NCBI GenBank assembly: GCA_026224775.1
Contig: JAMFRP010000014.1
Location: forward strand, 1 to 64,000
Length of the DNA: 64,000 bases
DNA from: Bacteroidota bacterium
GTDB lineage: Bacteria; Bacteroidota; Bacteroidia; Sphingobacteriales; Sphingobacteriaceae
Reading direction: 5' to 3'
This document shows positions 8,589-17,846 of the stretch, in pieces; within the stretch, counting starts at the first letter, position 1; each line of letters starts with the position of its first letter. Below the pieces are notes generated by a model. It saw only the letters and a list, made by a program, of their open reading frames with translations. It made no database searches and was not told the DNA's origin. Position numbers and translations under genes: made by a program.

Positions 8589-8647
8589 AACTAAACTAAC
8601 TAAACTAATTGCATCTGATTAGGATGCGGTATGAAAACTAAAAAAAA

Positions 8648-10546
8648 CTAAAATCTTTTGCGACGTTCCGGACGATCTTCACGGCGTTTGCCTGAGAAAT
8701 CACGGAAACCACCACCGCCGCCTTCACGTCTTTCGCCACCTGCGTTGCTGCGTTCACGGTTAAATCCGCCTTCGCGTCTTTCACCACCACCGCTGCTACG
8801 GTCACGGTTGTAACCGCCACCACCACCAGATCTGCCACCGCCGCTATAACCACCACCTTGGCGTCTTTCGCCTTCAGGACGGGTTGTGCTTGTGCCTTCG
8901 CCAGATACTTCAATCCTAACTTCACGGCCTTTAAAGTCGATGCCTTTAAAGCCAGTCATTACTTTTTCAACATCTGCATTAGCTACTTCGAAGAAAGAGT
9001 AAACACCCTTAACATCGATCTTGCCAACAGTACGGCCGCTTATTTTGGTGTTGTTGCAAATGTAACCCAGTAAATCACCGCGGTTAAATTCATCAACAGA
9101 ACCCAAGTTTATAAATAAACGTGTAAACTCTGCTGAACCAGCGCGAGGGGCACGTTCACCGCGTTCTCCTCTTTCGCCGCGCTCACCACGTTCTCCTTCA
9201 AACCTTACACGGTCATCAGCAGGCGCGTTCAAATCAGGCGCGTTTTTGTAATATTCTAAAAAGCGGTTAAACTCTAATGATGCAAAGCGTTTAATAATAT
9301 CTTCTTTGCTCAGCTCCTTAAACTCTTCCATTATACGTGGAATGTATTGTTCAATTTGCTGCTCATTAACCTCAACATTATGTACTTTATGTACCAATGC
9401 AAAAAGTTGTTTTTCAACAACATCAAAACCTGTTGGTATTTCGGCTTTAACAAATTTCTTACCGATAACACGCTCTAACTGGCGTATTTTACCAAGCTCT
9501 TTACCATTGATGATAGAGATAGATACACCTGTTTTACCTGCACGGGCTGTACGGCCGCTACGGTGAGTGTAGTTTTCCATTTCATCAGGCAATGAGTAGT
9601 TAATAACGTGTGTTACATCATTAACATCAATACCACGTGCAGCAACGTCAGTAGCAATAAGCAACTGTAAGCTACGGTCGCGGTAACGTTTCATTACCTT
9701 ATCGCGTTGTTGTTGCGATAAATCGCCGTGTAAAGCATCAGCATTGTAACCATCTTTAATTAAAGATTCGGCTATATCCTGTGTTTCAATCTTAGTACGG
9801 CAAAATACGATACCGAAAATTTCAGGATTGAAATCAACGATACGTTTAAATGAGGCATACTTGTCACGTGCACGGATCACATAATATTCGTGCTCAATGT
9901 TAGCATTACCTGTGTTTTTTGTGCCCATAGTAAGCTCATGCGGATCGGTCATGTATTTTTTCGCGATCCTGCGAACTTCGGCAGGCATGGTGGCTGAAAA
10001 CAGCCATGTTTTTTTCTCGTCGGGAGTAGTAGATAAAATACTGTCAATGTCTTCCTGAAAGCCCATATTGAGCATTTCATCAGCTTCGTCTAAAACTACA
10101 AATCTCACCTGCGAAAAATCAATCGCTTTACGATTGATAATATCAAGCATACGGCCAGGGGTTGCAACAACAATTTGCACTCCACGTTTAATCTGGCGTA
10201 ATTGATCAGAAATACTAGCACCGCCATATACAGCTACAACGTGTACCTGTGGCATATTTTTGGCGTAGTTATTCAGATCGTTAGTAATCTGTAAACAAAG
10301 TTCGCGCGTTGGGCACAAAATAAGTGCCTGCGGATAATTTTCTTCGAAATCCAGCAGTTCTAATAATGGTAGGCCAAAGGCAGCAGTCTTACCGGTCCCG
10401 GTTTGGGCTAATCCGACAAAATCGTTGCTGCCTGTTAACAATACCGGAATTGACTGTTCCTGGATTGGCGTAGGGTTTTCGAACCCTAACTCAGAGATGG
10501 CATTAACAATATCATGACGGATTCCCAGTTGAATAAATGGGTTCAT
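8648..10546 (-). CDS. DEAD-box ATP-dependent RNA helicase with glycine-rich tail
   Basis: This 632-residue helicase shows the Q motif (GFENPTPIQEQSIP), motif I AQTGTGKT, motif II DEAD, motif III SAT, and motif VI HRSGRTARAG. A DbpA-like RNA-binding domain follows near residues 460-550 (FINLGSVDEFNRGDLLGYI) and then a Gly/Arg/Glu-rich, low-complexity tail. Such proteins remodel structured RNA in ribosome assembly or cold adaptation (CsdA/DeaD type). The frame begins 11 codons earlier at 10579, but a strong promoter puts the transcript start near 10584, and the Q-motif spacing favours the ATG at 10546. Tandem GERGERGER codons make a short internal repeat near 9165-9200. Confidence 0.93.
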   Translation of the reverse strand: MNPFIQLGIRHDIVNAISELGFENPTPIQEQSIPVLLTGSNDFVGLAQTGTGKTAAFGLPLLELLDFEENYPQALILCPTRELCLQITNDLNNYAKNMPQVHVVAVYGGASISDQLRQIKRGVQIVVATPGRMLDIINRKAIDFSQVRFVVLDEADEMLNMGFQEDIDSILSTTPDEKKTWLFSATMPAEVRRIAKKYMTDPHELTMGTKNTGNANIEHEYYVIRARDKYASFKRIVDFNPEIFGIVFCRTKIETQDIAESLIKDGYNADALHGDLSQQQRDKVMKRYRDRSLQLLIATDVAARGIDVNDVTHVINYSLPDEMENYTHRSGRTARAGKTGVSISIINGKELGKIRQLERVIGKKFVKAEIPTGFDVVEKQLFALVHKVHNVEVNEQQIEQYIPRIMEEFKELSKEDIIKRFASLEFNRFLEYYKNAPDLNAPADDRVRFEGERGERGERGERGERAPRAGSAEFTRLFINLGSVDEFNRGDLLGYICNNTKISGRTVGKIDVKGVYSFFEVANADVEKVMTGFKGIDFKGREVRIEVSGEGTSTTRPEGERRQGGGYSGGGRSGGGGGYNRDRSSGGGERREGGFNRERSNAGGERREGGGGGFRDFSGKRREDRPERRKRF

Positions 10547-10587
10547 GAATTTAAATAACGAATTTGACAACATCGTCAAATCGGCCG

Positions 10588-10618
10588 CAAAGGTAAGGTT
10601 AATAAATCACAATTCAAA
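10588..10618 (-). promoter_or_regulatory. Full Bacteroidota promoter for the DEAD-box helicase
   Basis: On the minus strand TTTG (10618-10615) is followed after 19 bases by TACCTTTG (10595-10588). Both boxes and the spacing match the Bacteroidota consensus exactly. Predicted start is near 10584, giving a leader of about 38 bases to the ATG at 10546. Confidence 0.75.
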
Positions 10619-10662
10619 GGGCGAATTTATAGTTAAAGATAAAGCCGGTTTTTAACCGGTAA

Positions 10663-12252
10663 TTAATGAGTATCAAGCTTTATTATATTAACACCAAATT
10701 CATTTAAACTTAATCGAAATTTATTGCCAGACACCAGCGGTTTATCGCCCATTAAGGTATTGATGGAGGTTTTATTATCCGCGTTTATATCAACTGTCAC
10801 ATCCTGTTTTTCTGCCGACAGGCTTACTACTACAATAAATTTTTCGTGCCCGTTATATCGCATAAATGAAAAAACATGGTCGTTATTATTCACCAGGTTG
10901 GTATAAGTGCCGGTGGTAATTATTGTATTATTTTTTCTTAGGCTGATGATTTTACGATAGAAATTCCAAAGCGATTTGGGATCGTTTTTTTCTTCTTCCA
11001 GCGATATACCATCGTTGGGGATATCGGTATTGTTCTCCGTCCACCACGGGCCATTTTTATACCAGTAAGTCATGCCCGGGCCTTCATCACTCTTGTACCA
11101 TTCAAATGCCTGCCTGTCGGGGATGTCGTTCGCATCAGTCATGCCAACGTTTCTTCTATTGCCTTTCATGCCCAGCTCCTGTCCGTAATAAATTGATGGC
11201 ACGCCACCCATTAGCAAATTCAGCACACAACCAACTCTTAGTTTACCCTGATTGCCTTTTACCGCATCGGCAAAGCGCTGCATATCATGATTTTCGATAA
11301 ATACCACCTGCTGTTTATTTGCAGGGGTTTGCAGGAAGGTTGAATCGGCCACCAGCATCAGTTCTTTTTTGTTAAAGTTGCGGATAGCAAATGCCAGGCG
11401 AAATGCGAATACCCTATCAACGCCACCTGCTTTTAAATTATCAATACCGAATGAACCCCACTCAGCCTGCTCGGCTACAATTTTTATTTTAGGATTGAGG
11501 GCGCGGAGTTTAGCTAATAACGGCCTCCAGAATGTAGTGAACAGGTGCGGCAGGCGGTTAGCATTGTCCAGGTTATCCATCATATGATCTAATCGAAAAC
11601 CGTCTACCCCGTCATCAAAATCCTCATCGTGATTGGGATCCATCCAAAACTTAAACAGGTAGTAGTTAAATTGCTGTACCTGTTTATTATTCAGGTTAAC
11701 CATTACCAGTTTACGGGTAACGCCATCATATCCGGTAAAATCCGGTATACCCGCCACTATTGATACGGGTTTTTTATTGCCTTTATCAGCATAAAAAATA
11801 TAATCGCTATATTTTGATGCAGGATTTTTATAAGAATCCCTGAACCAAATATTGTCGCTGGCTACATATTGAGTTTCCATATCCATGTAAAACTTCATGT
11901 GGCGGCGGTGCAGTTCCTTTATCAGCCTTAAATAATCTGCCATGGTGCCGTAGCGTGGGTCTATCTTGTAAAAATCGGTAGCGAAATAATTGTGGTAGTA
12001 CATAGATTCGTACAACGGCGTTAACAAAATAGCGGTAACCCCTAGTTGCTGCAGGTAATTTAGTTTTTGATAGATGCCATTCAAATCGCCGTGATTATCG
12101 CCATTGCTATCAAAAAAGCTACGCTGAAAAATGTGGTAAATGATCTCGGTATTATTTTTTGGACCAACAGCTTTATCATGCCGTATCGCCTGTCCCTGCG
12201 CGAACGGCAAACACAATAAAAATGCGAACAATAGTAATTTGAGCTGTTTCAC
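10663..12252 (-). CDS. Exported alpha-amylase family glycoside hydrolase (GH13)
   Basis: This TIM-barrel enzyme of about 529 residues acts on alpha-glucans or related oligosaccharides. GH13 regions are visible: the catalytic nucleophile Asp in DGFRLDHM, the acid/base Glu in VAEQAEW, and the third Asp in FIENHDMQRF. The C-terminal beta domain ends in VNIIKLDTH. A signal peptide (KQLKLLLFAFLLCLPFAQGQ) begins exactly at a GTG at 12252, which I take as the start. The frame is open to 12324, but those codons overlap a likely promoter. The specificity is not clear from sequence. No SusC/SusD or other sugar gene is adjacent. Confidence 0.9.
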   Translation of the reverse strand: MKQLKLLLFAFLLCLPFAQGQAIRHDKAVGPKNNTEIIYHIFQRSFFDSNGDNHGDLNGIYQKLNYLQQLGVTAILLTPLYESMYYHNYFATDFYKIDPRYGTMADYLRLIKELHRRHMKFYMDMETQYVASDNIWFRDSYKNPASKYSDYIFYADKGNKKPVSIVAGIPDFTGYDGVTRKLVMVNLNNKQVQQFNYYLFKFWMDPNHDEDFDDGVDGFRLDHMMDNLDNANRLPHLFTTFWRPLLAKLRALNPKIKIVAEQAEWGSFGIDNLKAGGVDRVFAFRLAFAIRNFNKKELMLVADSTFLQTPANKQQVVFIENHDMQRFADAVKGNQGKLRVGCVLNLLMGGVPSIYYGQELGMKGNRRNVGMTDANDIPDRQAFEWYKSDEGPGMTYWYKNGPWWTENNTDIPNDGISLEEEKNDPKSLWNFYRKIISLRKNNTIITTGTYTNLVNNNDHVFSFMRYNGHEKFIVVVSLSAEKQDVTVDINADNKTSINTLMGDKPLVSGNKFRLSLNEFGVNIIKLDTH

Positions 12253-12410
12253 AGGCTTAAATTGGTTTACCAAAGTACAAAAAATACCACATCCAATTAA
12301 ACCATTAAGATAATAAACAAGCAATGTTATTAACTCAATATTATCATTTTACTGTCAGTTTGAAATTTTTTTAACAGTGCATATACCCAAACGCACAATT
12401 ATTTCGTTTG

Positions 12411-12497
12411 TATAGGAGTATGTGATTCTTACATACATTGTGATAAGGTTTAGGTTGAAAGCCCCCAAGCAGCGAGTGCAAGGGGGCTTTTATTTTT
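12411..12497 (+). ncRNA. Candidate small transcript with two hairpins (low confidence)
   Basis: Between the divergent amylase and GreA/B-domain genes lie a hairpin GTATGT-7 nt-ACATAC (12418-12436) and, 21 bases on, a strong intrinsic terminator. A terminator placed before the plus-strand gene, with the minus-strand gene pointing away, implies a short plus-strand transcript starting in between. TTCGTTTG at 12403-12410 is one mismatch from TAnnTTTG. No open frame of note is present. It could also be a leader attenuator. Confidence 0.35.
12458..12497 (+). terminator. Intrinsic terminator upstream of the GreA/B-domain gene
   Basis: AAAGCCCCC (12458-12466) pairs perfectly with GGGGGCTTT (12482-12490), followed by TATTTTTT. 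The nearest gene start behind it is at 12535, so it ends a transcript that begins upstream in the same intergenic region. Confidence 0.8.
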
Positions 12498-12500
12498 TGA

Positions 12501-12508
12501 TACCTTCG
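12501..12508 (+). promoter_or_regulatory. Promoter -7 box TACCTTCG for the GreA/B-domain gene
   Basis: TAnnTTCG, a variant that recurs at other gene starts in this window (25534, 54706, 60204). It gives a leader of roughly 22 bases before the ATG at 12535. No TTTG is seen at -33, where the terminator lies. Confidence 0.4.
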
Positions 12509-12534
12509 CAAATCAAATATCCAGCATAAACTAA

Positions 12535-12987
12535 ATGTCTAATATAAAACAGGAGCTTTATAATAAATGCGTTGCCTACGTACAAAGTCGTATGGATGCC
12601 GCCGAACAAGCTTTCAAGGCCGCTGAGCAGGCATCAAACGATGATACTAAAAGCAGCGCGGGCGATAAATATGAAACCGGCCGCGCCATGATGCAACAGG
12701 AAAAGGACCGCAATATCATTCAATTAAATGAAGCCAATAAGTTGATGGTGGCTTTAAATTCGATAAGCACTAAGGGTGCATCTGATATAATTGAAACAGG
12801 AAGTTTGGTTTTAACTAATGGTGGCAAGTTTTATATCGCCATCAGCGCGGGGACATTGGTGGTTGATAATGAGAGTTATTTCGCGGTTTCGGCGGCAGCG
12901 CCTATTTGTATGCAGATGATGGGCAAGAAAGAGGGGGATGAGTTTGTGGTGAATGGGAAGAAGTATGAGATTGAGGAGCTTTTATAA
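12535..12987 (+). CDS. GreA/GreB C-terminal-domain protein, short coiled-coil form
   Basis: This 150-residue protein has an N-terminal helical hairpin (residues 1-75) with SSAGDKYETGRAMMQQE at its tip and a C-terminal FKBP-like Gre domain (IETGSLVLTNGGKFYIAISAG to the end). Gre factors stimulate RNA cleavage by stalled RNA polymerase; the acidic tip here (GDKYETG) differs from the DLSENAEY tip of the true GreA at 60354, so the activity may differ. Relatives in Bacteroidota are often labelled 3-oxoacyl-ACP synthase, which the sequence does not support. It stands alone, with its own promoter. Confidence 0.8.
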   Translation: MSNIKQELYNKCVAYVQSRMDAAEQAFKAAEQASNDDTKSSAGDKYETGRAMMQQEKDRNIIQLNEANKLMVALNSISTKGASDIIETGSLVLTNGGKFYIAISAGTLVVDNESYFAVSAAAPICMQMMGKKEGDEFVVNGKKYEIEELL

Positions 12988-13001
12988 CCCATGCACCCCT
13001 C

Positions 13002-13089
13002 TTTGTCATTCTGAGCGGAGTGACGAATCTATCGATAGGCTCACCGCTTGCAGTTAGCGGATAGATGCTTCGTTCCTCAGCATAACAAT
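13002..13089. repeat. Palindromic repeat family B, copy 1 (degenerate)
   Basis: TTTGTCATTCTGAGCGGAGT at the left and CGTTCCTCAGCATAACAATA at the right enclose a centre with AATCTATCGATAGG. The right arm has drifted from ATGACAAA. Other family B copies are at 21259, 29269, 33179 and 62158. Confidence 0.8.
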
Positions 13090-13116
13090 AAAGTTTAAAA
13101 ATAAAAATGGTGGAGA

Positions 13117-13722
13117 TTACTCCTCCACCATTTCACTATTAGGGCTACTTAGCTCAGGCACTTCGTGCTTGAAGTAGCGTTTTTGGAATATCAGGATGGC
13201 GATAACGCCTACCGAGATCGCGGAATCGGCAAAATTAAATACCGGGCGGAAGAAGACATAATCCTGCCCGCCCCATACCGGTACCCATTGCGGGAAATTG
13301 CCGGATAGCAGCGGAAAGTAGAACATATCAACTACTCGACCGTAAAATAACTGCCCATGCTGATATAATACCCCATAAATGGTTGAATCAACAATATTGC
13401 CTAATGCCCCTGCTAAAATCAGTGCTACGCACATGACTAAACCACGGTGATATTTGTGTTTGATTAAGTATACCAAGCCATAACCGATAGCCACCACAGC
13501 CGCTATGCGGAACATGGTTAAAACCAGTTTACCAAAATCGCCGCCCAACTCCATGCCGAAGGCCATACCGTTATTTTCGGTGTAGTGCAGCATGCCGTGA
13601 TTGCCTAGAAAGTGGATATCCTGGCCGAGGTACATGTTTGTACGAACCCAGGTTTTGATAATCTGGTCAATTAATACAATAAAAACAACAATTAAAAACG
13701 GTTTTAAGTACGCCGGCTTCAT
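13117..13722 (-). CDS. lspA: Lipoprotein signal peptidase (signal peptidase II)
   Basis: This inner-membrane aspartyl protease cleaves the signal peptide from prolipoproteins before the lipidated Cys. The 201-residue protein has four membrane segments and the family motifs DQIIKTWV, NNGMAFG, GALGNIVDS (first catalytic Asp) and FNFADSAIS (second catalytic Asp). Length is somewhat above E. coli LspA because of an extended loop before the last motif, which is common in Bacteroidota. Its ATG overlaps the stop of the DksA-like gene (TAATG), indicating translational coupling. The window encodes several lipoproteins that would be its substrates. Confidence 0.95.
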   Translation of the reverse strand: MKPAYLKPFLIVVFIVLIDQIIKTWVRTNMYLGQDIHFLGNHGMLHYTENNGMAFGMELGGDFGKLVLTMFRIAAVVAIGYGLVYLIKHKYHRGLVMCVALILAGALGNIVDSTIYGVLYQHGQLFYGRVVDMFYFPLLSGNFPQWVPVWGGQDYVFFRPVFNFADSAISVGVIAILIFQKRYFKHEVPELSSPNSEMVEE

Positions 13723-14105
13723 TATTGCTTAAGCTTGGCCTCCATGCTCAGGGTAGTGTGTGGAACCGCGCGTAAACGCTCTTTAGGTATCAATTTGCCT
13801 GTTTCGCGGCAAATACCATAAGTTTTATTTTCAATACGTACTATGGCAGCTTCTAATTGCTCAATAAATTTCTTTTGGCGGGCAGCTAACTGGTTAATTT
13901 GTTCTTTCTCCAATGTTGCCGATCCATCCTCTAAAGTTTTGTAAGTACCTGCGGTATCATCAGTACCATTAGCGTTCGGTGAACTTAATGATGTAGCAAG
14001 CGCATTTAACTCTTCGCGTGCAATACGCAGTTTATCTAATAAAAGGTCTTTAAATTCTTTTAGTTCGTTGTCTGAATATCTGGTTTTAATAGTTTCGTTT
14101 TCCAT
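13722..14105 (-). CDS. TraR/DksA-family protein with degenerate zinc finger
   Basis: This 127-residue protein has a long N-terminal coiled coil (about residues 10-90, with LREELNAL-type heptads) and a C-terminal segment YGICRETGKLIPKERLRAVP that aligns with the DksA zinc finger. Only one Cys of the usual four is present, so it probably cannot bind zinc in the classical way. DksA-type proteins bind the RNA polymerase secondary channel and tune transcription, often with ppGpp. It lies between ileS and lspA with TAATG overlaps on both sides, so all three are one translationally coupled operon. Confidence 0.86.
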   Translation of the reverse strand: MENETIKTRYSDNELKEFKDLLLDKLRIAREELNALATSLSSPNANGTDDTAGTYKTLEDGSATLEKEQINQLAARQKKFIEQLEAAIVRIENKTYGICRETGKLIPKERLRAVPHTTLSMEAKLKQ

Positions 14106-17100
14106 TATACTTTACTTATAGCAATAAAAATTTCAATTTCGTCAATCAGTGTTTTCTCGCCTTCATTTAACTCGTTATCAAGCAATACGCTATCAGCTAA
14201 AATTTCGGCGCAAATATATGTTAAATTATTTTTCACAGCACCGTTAATTAGCGGGTGGTCGCTTAACCTTACATTTATCCTGTCGGTAACTTCAAATCCT
14301 TTTCCCTTACGCAGATTCTGTATGCGGTTGATCAATTCTCGTGATATACCTTCCTGTTTAAGTTCGTTGGTAATCGTAACATCTAAAGCCACGGTTAGTT
14401 TTCCTAAATTTGCAACTTGCCATCCCGGAACGTCTTCAGCAATGATTTCTACGTCAGATAACAGTATCGAGTACTTATTATCAAGTACCGAAATACTACC
14501 TTCTGTTTCTAATTTAATGATGGTGTCCTGATCAAAATTTGTGATGGCTTCGGCTACAACTTTCATATCTTTCCCCACTTTCGCTCCCAGCGCTTTAAAG
14601 TTTGGTTTTACTTTTTTGGTGATAAAACCAGCTGCATCGGTAATGTATTCAATATCCTTAATGTTAGTTTCGGATAATATTAAGTCTTTTACCTGCTCAA
14701 CTTGTTGTTTAAAGCGCTTATCTAAGATAGGTAATAATATCTTACTTAATGGCTGCCTTACGTTTATTCCCACCTTTTTACGAAGCGACAACACTAAGGA
14801 TGATATATCCTGTGCCATTTGCATACGCTCTTCCAGCCCTTTGTTTACCAATGCGGCTTCGGTAGTTGGGAAATCAGCCAAATGCACTGACTCAAAATTC
14901 TCTTTTCCGGATACTTTATTCAGATCATTATATAAGCTATCAGCAAAGAATGGCGCAATTGGCGACATTAATTTAGCTACCGTGGTTAAACAAGTATATA
15001 AAGTTTGATAAGCCGATAGTTTATCATCCGAGTTATCTGATTTCCAGAAACGGCGGCGACTCAGGCGAACATACCAGTTGCTTAAATGCGCATCCACAAA
15101 ATCCTGGATGGCACGGGCAGCTTTGGTCGGCTCAAAATCAGCGTAGAAAGCATCAACTTCTTTACTTAATGTATTTAATAAGGAAATAATCCATTGGTCG
15201 ATTTCCGGCCGGTCGCTTAGTTTAATTTCTGTTTCGCTGTAAGTAAAGCCATCAATATTGGCATACATGGCGAAGAAGTTGTAGGTATTGTACAGCGTAC
15301 CGAAGAATTTGCGGCGCACCTCATCAATACCATCTAAATTAAATTTAAGGTTATCCCAAGGCGATGCATTGCTGATCATGTACCAGCGGGCAGCATCGGC
15401 GCCATATTGTTCGATGGTGGCGAAAGGATCAACAGTATTGCCTAAACGTTTAGACATTTTGTTGCCATTTTTATCCAGCACCAAACCATTTGACACCACG
15501 TTTTTGAACGCGATGCCTTTGTTGCCGATCTTCTCATTTATTGCTTTTACCTCGTCGCTTGCCTCGCTCAGTAATACCGCGATAGCATGCAGCGTAAAGA
15601 ACCAGCCACGGGTTTGATCCACACCTTCGGCGATGAAATCGGCAGGATAAGCATTGGCAAACGCCTCTTTATTTTCGAAAGGGAAATGCCATTGCGCATA
15701 AGGCATGGCACCACTATCAAACCAAACGTCGACCAAATCAGGTTCGCGGGTATAATATTGAATATTATCATCATGCTTCTTTAATAATAGGATATTATCT
15801 ACATATGGCCTATGAAGATCTAATTTTTTTCCCTGCTTATCAAAGAAATTTTCAATGGTTGTAGAAAATTTATGAACTAAGACATCTCTATTTGGACAAT
15901 GTTGGATTAAATGTTTTAACTCCAATAATCCTCTATCAATTTGATTTTTAAAATCTTCAATTGTCAATTGGCCTTGTTCATCGACATCCTCGATCTCTAA
16001 GAATTCGAGAATGGTTTGCATTGTTTCCTTTTGAATAAAAGATTTAGCTTTATCAAAGTAAAAATATATACCAATATCTTTTAATTCTTCAATGCTTCCA
16101 ATGCAAATTTCTCTCTCAAACCCTTTGCTATAATATTCACAACGCCAGATAGGTAGCGGTGTACCCCAGTAACGGGAACGGGAAAGATTCCAGTCCACCA
16201 AATTTTCCAGCCAGTTGCCGAAACGGCCTGTGCCGGTTGATTCCGGTTTCCAGTTGATGGTTTTATTTAGCTCTACCATTTTATCCTTAACGGCAGTGGT
16301 TTTTACAAACCAGCTATCCAAAGGATAGTATAATATCGGCTCGTCCGAACGCCATGAGTGCGGGTAGCTGTGCTCATATTTTTTTACGTCGAACGCTTTA
16401 TTTTCTGTTTTTAGCTTGATAGAGATGAGTACATCCGTGGCTTTAAAGCCAGGTTCTGCACGTTCTTCATCGCTGTAATATTCTTCCTTAACGTAACGGC
16501 CGGCGTAATCGGTAACCTCATCAACAAACTTACCTTGTTTATCAACCAAAGGAACTTCCTTGCCCGCCTCATCCTTCACCATTACCGATGGCACGTTGTT
16601 TTCCTTACATGCCCTAAAGTCATCCGCCCCAAAAACAGACGCTGTATGTACTATACCGGTACCATCTTCAGTCGTAACGAAATCAGCAGGGATAATGCGG
16701 AAAGCATTTTCCTCTAAGTCGGCATTGGTTACATATGGCATTAACTGCTCGTAGTGTAAGCCTAATAATTGCTTGCCTTTGTATGATCCTTTTACTACCC
16801 ACGGGATGATTTTATCACCGCCTTTGTATTCTTCAAAAGATGCGTTTTCGCCTTCAGCCTTAAAGTATTTACCTACTAAGTCCTTAGCCAAAATAACTAT
16901 TATAGGCTCATAGGTATAAGGGTTAAAGGTGCTAATCTTTACATAATCAATCTTTTCGCCAACGGCTAAAGCACAGTTCGATGGCAATGTCCATGGGGTA
17001 GTTGTCCATGCTAAAATGAAGACATCGGTATCAACACCTTCAAATAAAAATGCTGAATCTTTATCATTTTTAACCTTAAATTGCGCAACTATGGTAGTAT

Positions 17101-17713
17101 CCTTCACCATTTTGTAGGTGCCGGGCTGGTTCAGCTCATGCGAGCTAAGGCCGGTGCCTGATTTTGGCGAGTAAGGCTGTACAGTATAGCCCTTGTATAA
17201 ATAACCTTTATTATAAAATTGCTTCAGTATCCACCAAAGCGATTCGATGTATTCATTTTTGTAGGTGATATATGGATCTTCCAGATCAACCCAGTAACCC
17301 ATTTTCTCGGTCAGGTCGTTCCAAACATCGGTATAGCGCATTACTTCTTTACGGCAAGCGGCGTTATAATCTTCGATAGAGATCTTTTTGCCTATGTCAT
17401 CTTTAGTAATACCTAAAGCTTTTTCAACAGCCAGTTCAATAGGCAAACCGTGTGTATCCCAGCCGCCTTTGCGTTTTACCTGGTAACCTTTTAGGGTTTT
17501 GTAACGGCAAAAAATATCCTTTATGGCGCGCGCCATTACGTGGTGGATGCCGGGCATACCATTCGCGCTCGGCGGGCCTTCATAAAATGTATAGGGGTTA
17601 TTGGCCGGGCGGCTGCTAATACTTTTTTCAAAGATATTTTGCTTTTTCCAGAACTCCAGTACTTCCTTGCCAGTATCCGATAGATTTAACTGCTTATATT
17701 CCTTGTATTTCAA
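14105..17713 (-). CDS. ileS: Isoleucyl-tRNA synthetase
   Basis: It charges tRNA-Ile with isoleucine and edits valine. HIGH-type motif PSANGMPGIHHV is near residue 50 and the KMSKR loop (GNKMSKRLGN) near residue 700; the anticodon-binding domain follows. The frame opens at a TTG at 17743, but a perfect promoter box at 17741-17748 excludes that start. The TTG at 17713 gives MKYKEYKQLNL, the usual Bacteroidota N-terminus, and about 1202 residues. It is longer than typical family members: between CIGSIEEL and DLHRPYVDN are about 90 residues of charged, helix-forming sequence whose DNA (about 15830-16090) is visibly A+T-richer than its surroundings. Confidence 0.95.
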   Translation of the reverse strand: MKYKEYKQLNLSDTGKEVLEFWKKQNIFEKSISSRPANNPYTFYEGPPSANGMPGIHHVMARAIKDIFCRYKTLKGYQVKRKGGWDTHGLPIELAVEKALGITKDDIGKKISIEDYNAACRKEVMRYTDVWNDLTEKMGYWVDLEDPYITYKNEYIESLWWILKQFYNKGYLYKGYTVQPYSPKSGTGLSSHELNQPGTYKMVKDTTIVAQFKVKNDKDSAFLFEGVDTDVFILAWTTTPWTLPSNCALAVGEKIDYVKISTFNPYTYEPIIVILAKDLVGKYFKAEGENASFEEYKGGDKIIPWVVKGSYKGKQLLGLHYEQLMPYVTNADLEENAFRIIPADFVTTEDGTGIVHTASVFGADDFRACKENNVPSVMVKDEAGKEVPLVDKQGKFVDEVTDYAGRYVKEEYYSDEERAEPGFKATDVLISIKLKTENKAFDVKKYEHSYPHSWRSDEPILYYPLDSWFVKTTAVKDKMVELNKTINWKPESTGTGRFGNWLENLVDWNLSRSRYWGTPLPIWRCEYYSKGFEREICIGSIEELKDIGIYFYFDKAKSFIQKETMQTILEFLEIEDVDEQGQLTIEDFKNQIDRGLLELKHLIQHCPNRDVLVHKFSTTIENFFDKQGKKLDLHRPYVDNILLLKKHDDNIQYYTREPDLVDVWFDSGAMPYAQWHFPFENKEAFANAYPADFIAEGVDQTRGWFFTLHAIAVLLSEASDEVKAINEKIGNKGIAFKNVVSNGLVLDKNGNKMSKRLGNTVDPFATIEQYGADAARWYMISNASPWDNLKFNLDGIDEVRRKFFGTLYNTYNFFAMYANIDGFTYSETEIKLSDRPEIDQWIISLLNTLSKEVDAFYADFEPTKAARAIQDFVDAHLSNWYVRLSRRRFWKSDNSDDKLSAYQTLYTCLTTVAKLMSPIAPFFADSLYNDLNKVSGKENFESVHLADFPTTEAALVNKGLEERMQMAQDISSLVLSLRKKVGINVRQPLSKILLPILDKRFKQQVEQVKDLILSETNIKDIEYITDAAGFITKKVKPNFKALGAKVGKDMKVVAEAITNFDQDTIIKLETEGSISVLDNKYSILLSDVEIIAEDVPGWQVANLGKLTVALDVTITNELKQEGISRELINRIQNLRKGKGFEVTDRINVRLSDHPLINGAVKNNLTYICAEILADSVLLDNELNEGEKTLIDEIEIFIAISKV

Positions 17714-17740
17714 TTTTTTACACCTAAATTTTAGAGGTTG

Positions 17741-17748
17741 CAAAAATA
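17741..17748 (-). promoter_or_regulatory. Promoter -7 box TATTTTTG for ileS-dksA-lspA
   Basis: A perfect TAnnTTTG on the minus strand, predicting a transcript start near 17737 and a leader of about 24 bases before the TTG at 17713. It decides against the longer ileS frame. Confidence 0.55.
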
Positions 17749-17846
17749 CGAATTTTAAGCTTAAAAAATTATATGGAAAATTGAAATTAAAGCGTCGTTG
17801 TTATAAAAAGCTATTTAAAAATGAATTCATGTTCTATATAATAAAC

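Noticed and set aside
8638..8925. 95-codon minus-strand frame rich in Ala/Val/Lys
   Set aside because: It is an alternate frame of the glycine-rich tail of the DEAD-box helicase.
12535..12987. 3-oxoacyl-ACP synthase label
   Set aside because: No thiolase fold or active-site Cys-His-Asn is present; the C-terminal half is a Gre-type domain.
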